Positions 59,405-64,000 of a DNA stretch of 64,000 nt are shown piece by piece. A program made the translations under genes and the position numbers. Source of the stretch: Mucor racemosus (taxonomy: Eukaryota; Mucoromycota; Mucoromycetes; Mucorales; Mucoraceae); the NCBI GenBank assembly GCA_027405735.1, contig JAPEHQ010000007.1, positions 682,001 through 746,000 of the forward strand, in the 5' to 3' direction. Under the pieces are notes generated by a model. It did no database searches, was not told the origin of the DNA, and was given only the letters and a program-made list of their open reading frames with translations. The first letter of the stretch is position 1. Each line of letters begins with the position of its first letter.

Positions 59405-60933
59405 AATGTATATCTAAATTATTTGCGCAACATTTATAAATAAATATGTATATATCCTTCCTCTTCATTGTAAAGCAGAAACCGTATCATTATTTCATCG
59501 CTCAAAGGGCTCATGGTTGTCATTTTGGTATGGAGTGAAGCCCAAATAAATAGTTGCTAGAATGGTTTTTCGATCAAAAAATAAACTTATGTCTATAATT
59601 ATTACTAAAACTGAAACAATCTAAAATAAATATACTTTTTCGGCACATATTTTTATTCTACATTATATTCAATGGAATAACTCTGTCTTTGTTTACGAAT
59701 TTTTCATCAAGGAAATGATATCCTTGTTCCAGCATTAAAAGATTAGGTGTGGTTCTGAGTTTGAAATAACAAATGCTAATCTGAAAAAAAATGATCAAAA
59801 AATTTAAATCTTTAAAATACGCAACAAAGCACATAGTAAACCAATCTAGTATACTAAATGTTTTACGTACAACTTTAAATTTCGCATCGAATGGTATAAT
59901 TTTTAAAAGATATTTTTTCATAAAATTTATAGTAAAATTGAGATGAATTTTTGAAGGTTTTTTGGCTTTTTCTCCTAAATTTTAAGTAAATGTTTAGTAT
60001 TTAATTATTGCAAATAATGGCCCGCAAAAATATCTACAGATTGAGGTATCGTTTACAATTGTAGCTGCATTTTTTGTGGAGAAATCAAAAATTTTGTGCA
60101 TTTTTTTTGAGATCCGAGAAAAGAGGACCTATGAATGCTCATGAAAAATGTGAGGATGAATCGACCACCAATTTTTTTAAAACTTTTTTTCTTATTTCTC
60201 CATCAAAATTTGAGATATTCCAAAAAACTAAATTGGTATTGATAGACATGAAGCGAGGCTATTATGTGGGTACAACAAATCTAATAGTTCATATACTGAA
60301 AACTTTAAATTTAAAAAAAGGATGTAAAACACAAAAATTCAAAAAACTTCAGATACTCAAATATGTTAAAGAGTATGTTTTAGCAAGCAGATCCCAACAA
60401 AAATCAACTCTGTACCTTGATTTTTCGCTGAGATATACCTTAATAAAGTTTTGATTTTTAAGCAATAAAAAGTGAACTCAGAAATTTAAAAAGTTTATTC
60501 TAGATTATGGAGCTTGGTAAATAGAAATAATATAAGCTTTATTATTTTGTAACATCTTGGGAATTCTTCCATATTTTTCATTTTTTCTCTTCCTCGATGA
60601 AAAAAGGGATATCAGCAATCACAAATCAACCCTTTTGAATGTGAAAATATCGCAAAACCAAATTTTGAAATATATTTTTATACATTTAATATAAATTTAT
60701 ATAAATTTACAAATTGATTACAGAGTAGAAGAATAAGCATTGTTATATAAGCTTTCACATTCGAAATTCACTCACTTTTGAGTTAGGAAATATATCAAAA
60801 GTACAGAGAAGTAAGCTATTAGTATGTGAACGGCGCTATAATGATCATCAATCTTGCACGGATCTACCTAAAGAGATGCAATTATTCTATATATTTGAAC
60901 TAAAATAAGGAGCCAACGCACATAATTCATATG

Positions 60934-60964
<31 letters not shown>

Positions 60965-61084
60965 ATATGAACATTTTTTCGACCTATCTCTTATTTTTAC
61001 TTCCATATTATTAAAAAAAGTACGTTATATAGCATATAATCTTGGGTTAAGTATGTAATACAGTACAATAAATAGCTCTTGAAA
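59405..61084. other. 1.7-kb intergenic region, no gene seen
   Basis: AT-rich. It includes TTTTTTGTGGAGAAATC near 60071 and TTTTTCGCTGAGATATACC near 60420, members of the recurrent word, and a TA tract near 60936-60957. A 126-codon open frame at 60074 has no protein features and was not called. Confidence 0.55.
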
Positions 61085-61377
61085 ATGATATAGTGCTGCA
61101 TTTTGTTAGCTCTATTTTGCTTTTCGCAAATGTGCTACGCTACTACTGATAATTTAAGAATTATGACTATGAATTTGTTAACCCAAAAGTTGGCTATATC
61201 AAGATTGATTATACTTTTATTAGTTCTGTTGCATCCATCAATAATCAAACAGACAAAAATGTGTATACTTACGGAACTACGGATTGCACTGGACCTCCAT
61301 TAGATATCATAGCCCTCAATAGAGGTCAAATAGATTTTGATGATGGTTGGGAAGGGTGCTTTGAAGTTGCAGCATAA
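61085..61377 (+). pseudogene. Broken paralogue of the small secreted protein at 53098
   Basis: Aligns along its length with the 98-residue protein but has a stop at codon 3 (ATG ATA TAG) and a one-base deletion after DNLR. The second part reads YDYEFVNPKVGYIKIDY, DKNVYTYGTTDCTGPPLDI and IDFDDGWEGCFEVAA, ending with TAA. Both Cys positions and the end of the protein are kept. The signal-peptide stretch (LLALFCFSQMCYATT) is also recognisable. As read, it cannot make the protein; a strain-specific error is the alternative. Confidence 0.8.
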
Positions 61378-61885
61378 ATAAAGAGTATATTTGATTACGC
61401 TTATAGTACAATTCAGATAGATTTAACGCATTATATTCATTTAATTCATGAATCTGATTTTATTTATTAATTAATTGTTACGATAGTGCCCTGCATATTT
61501 AAATTATTTTATGGTATATCGTATACATATATAACGTATCGATTACGTTATGAATGTCTTTTTAATATAAATATTTGAATGGTGATTCTCATTATCATTT
61601 GTTTGACATGGCGCCAAGGAATGTTGAAATAACATGGATTTCAGCTATAAAAGACAAAGCAAATTACTATACGACGTATTTTCATGGAATTATCCAATAT
61701 AGAATGCAAAACGTATACTATGGAGTCCCAACATGCATCTGATATGCACTGATTGCGTTCATTGAGAAACAAAGGTTTTTATTTATTTATTTGCAATGAA
61801 TTAGAATGTAAATGTGTGAGTGCGAGTTGTGGGTGTTTTGTGTTTGTGTGTATATATGTATATAATTAAGTTGTATTTTTATTAT
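61378..61885. other. Intergenic, no gene seen
   Basis: 508 bp with a GT-rich stretch near 61815-61860. No exon is supported. Confidence 0.55.
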
Positions 61886-63243
61886 TTATTTTTGCTCTTC
61901 AGCCTTCAAGGCTTGCATTTGTTTACATTGACCTTTGTGGGAGGCCTTAAAGTCAGAAACTTGACAATCACGAGAACAATACCAGATGCTTCTGCAAGCA
62001 CCGCATGCTAAAAGGGGAGCCTCAGGCTTGTCCTTGGCATGTGTAGCAGCGCAATGAGAGCAGCGCTTGGGGTTGGGAGGGAAAGAAGTATTCAAAATAC
62101 CGCTTTGGATCAATTGTTGCATCTTTTGGTCGTATTGCTTCTTGGGAGCATAGATAGCAATAAGCTTCTCGGCTTCCTCAGGGGTTTCGTGGGCCGAAAT
62201 AGCTTCTTTCTTAATTTCACTAAGACCAGTGTGAGCACCGTATAACTCTCTGAACTCTTCTTCGGACTTCTTGGCTCTTTGATAGTATTCAGCAGCTTCA
62301 GACTTTCTCTTCTTATGGTTTACAAGAACGGAAAGAGCATACAATGTATGAATTGTGTCGTTGGTTTGGGGATGACCATTTTGAAGGTAAAGCTTGTAAT
62401 TTTTGATAGCATTCTCACGCTCATTTTCCATGGACAAATAAACAGAACCCAAGACGAAATAAGCAATGGAGAACTTGGGATCTCTTTCTAAAGCCTTTTC
62501 TAAATCCTTGATACCAAGTCTAAAAGAAATCAATGGAACGCATTAGAAATCACACTCACATACATACACACACTCTCTCTCTAACATAAATATAAACATA
62601 CCTGAGTTTGTTCATAGAAAGATAACATGATGCACGAAGGAAGAAAACGCGTGCAGGAAGATCAGGGTAAGTATCGATAGCCAATGACAAGGTAGTGATA
62701 CTAATATATTAAATTAGCATTCAATGTATCATTTTCACACATATTATACCAAAATATTTACCAATGCTTATGCTGTCTACCAACCAACAAAATCCAAGCA
62801 GAGAATAAAAGACTATCCTTTACAAAGAAGCCTTCCTTTTCCTCTTCAGGAATATGCTTCAACAAAACCTTTTCGAACTGTTGACCCAAAATTAAGATAC
62901 GTTCTGACATGGGAGCAGCTTTATCATCCATAATCCAAGATTCAACCATAGTCTCAGATGCGGTTTTAATATCTTCTTCATATTGCTCCAAAACATCATC
63001 GTCAAGAGAACGAGGGATTTTCATACAGAGCTCATAACCCTTACGGAAAAGTTCCTTTGCTTCCTTATATACCTTGGCATCAGGATCATCGACCTTGTCA
63101 GCATTGCCGCGAGCTTCTAATAAATCATAAGGTACAATACGTTGAGAACCTTCCAAGAAACGATCTTGATATTGACCCTCTTCTTGTTGTTCTTGGTTTT
63201 GAACGGCAACAGTATCATTTTGGGTGGTAGCAACTTCAGTCAT
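61886..63243 (-). CDS. TPR and MYND zinc-finger protein
   Basis: Three minus-strand exons, 63243-62762, 62700-62602 and 62519-61886, give 404 residues. The middle shows TPR-like helices (RVFFLRASCYLSMNKL, GIKDLEKALERDPKFSIAYF, NAIKNYKLYLQNG). The C-terminus is a MYND finger from Cys347: CSHC, LLACGACRSIWYCSRDCQ, then ASHKGQC (Cys392). MYND and TPR domains both mediate protein-protein contacts. The N-terminal ~165 residues are acidic/helical and not recognised. There is no SET domain, so it is not a SMYD methyltransferase. A chaperone or trafficking adaptor role is a guess. Confidence 0.88.
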
Positions 63244-63470
63244 TATGGAATTTATTAATTGAGATATATAAAATGGAAAGAGAAGAAAACTCTTGTTTTG
63301 CTGCTGAAATATGGGTTTTATATATAGCCGTTTTATTTAATGTCCCCTCCTCTGTAGCACTCCCCCTTGCCTTCAAAATTCAAGAAGTTTAGTATAAATG
63401 AACCAATAAAAAATTGACGTGGCATTATATCAATGATCCTCTGTTTATTTAACACTCAACAACTTTCTGT

Positions 63471-64000
63471 TTAAATGTACTGATTCTTTGTTGCTAATTT
63501 CAATTCTAAAACTAATTCAAGGCTTTTTTTATAGAAATTCACCTTGTTTTCTTTATGATTTACGATGATTTCGTGTTGTTTTAATGGAATTGTGTGTAAA
63601 TTAGTGGATATTTTTAATAAGATTTTGTTTAATGTAATATCCAATGTCCACGAGGTGAAATTCTATTTGTAGTTTTGAGTTATTTTATGCATATTAAAAA
63701 GTAAGAAAAATACTCACATTGTCTGGCATTTCAATCACAACTATCAACAATTCTTTTGCTTGATCGACAGTAAATTGTGGCTTTAATTGCCACTTGATTT
63801 GAGGGTTTAATTCTGTTCGAATAGCTGTCATTAGTGAGGGCTTTGGTAGTCTTAATACTCTTCCAGGTATTTGTCCAATTGATTTAGTAGTTGGCATTGT
63901 AAATTCTCTGCTTAAAGTTATTCCAACTATTTCTTCGACGTATTCCATTGACAATTCAAGTATATATAATCTAAAATCCAAGTCTTTTTCACTTCTTAAA
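63471..64000 (-). CDS. PIH1-like protein (R2TP complex), 3' part only
   Basis: Two exons seen on the minus strand: 64000-63718 (continues beyond the window) and 63662-63471, joined across a 55-nt intron (AAT|GTGAGT...CAAATAG). About 157 residues are visible. The first exon reads DLDFRLYILELSMEYVEE, then LSREFTMPTTKSIGQIPGR, like the end of a PIH1 domain. The second (FTSWTLDITLNKILLKI, then KVNFYKKSLELVLELKL) looks like the CS-fold C-terminal domain of PIH1D1/Nop17. PIH1 proteins link Hsp90 clients to RuvBL ATPases. Identification rests on pattern resemblance only. The terminal exon may instead splice at 63533, but the unspliced frame remains open and ends at TAA 63471. Confidence 0.55.

Noticed and set aside
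60074..60454. 126-codon open frame in the ORC5 downstream region
   Set aside because: No domain, atypical composition, embedded in AT-rich repeat-like DNA.

Overview
The window is nuclear DNA from a filamentous early-diverging fungus, most likely Mucoromycota/Mucorales. It is very AT-rich. Protein genes carry short GT-AG introns (48-81 nt in most cases) and intergenic DNA is full of poly-A/T and simple repeats. The proteins are fungal: a Fanzor-type nuclease, an AreA-type GATA-like domain protein, a PAS+GATA factor, an alpha-arrestin-like protein and a ProRS with an N-terminal editing-like domain. All gene models were assembled by hand from reading frame and splice signals; none has been checked against transcripts or databases.

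Layout. 1-1475 is one copy of a long dispersed repeat. 2150-3080 is an AreA-like-domain gene, followed by a 144-bp fold-back element. 3909-7517 is a large Fanzor (eukaryotic TnpB relative) gene. 7871-9550 (-) is GMP synthase. After 3 kb of non-coding DNA come a 672-residue uncharacterised gene (12620-14800), GET5-like (15105-15893, -), a 7-TM receptor-like gene (16970-18491), a bZIP factor (18716-19423, -), a FYRN/FYRC protein (21133-22507, -) and a four-TM protein (22739-23764, -).

23.8-36.6 kb is gene-free. It is built from a ~2.7-kb repeat in three copies here: B and C in tandem, D inverted, with a fourth copy A at the window start. Copies A, B and C carry a fragment of a host WD40 gene, with flanking splice signals still visible in some copies. 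Three solo LTRs with exact 5-bp target duplications sit in this region, and each has an empty site in a related copy. Copies C and D form an inverted repeat with ~2-kb arms.

The right half holds a decaying arrestin-like gene (36591-37782), a PAS/GATA regulator (39319-41147), cytosolic prolyl-tRNA synthetase (42953-45256), 6.4 kb of gene-free DNA with a 1.13-kb direct repeat, SYS1, a small secreted protein, TYW3, the Ran GTPase GSP1, ubiquitin-L40, ORC5, a broken paralogue of the secreted protein, a TPR-MYND protein and the 3' part of a PIH1-like gene.

The ordinary genes are housekeeping (purine synthesis, tRNA charging and modification, tail-anchored protein insertion, Golgi targeting, nuclear transport, replication origin, ribosome) and do not form one pathway. 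The parts most worth follow-up are the 1185-residue Fanzor gene, the repeat domain with captured exon and solo LTRs, and the intact/broken secreted-protein pair.
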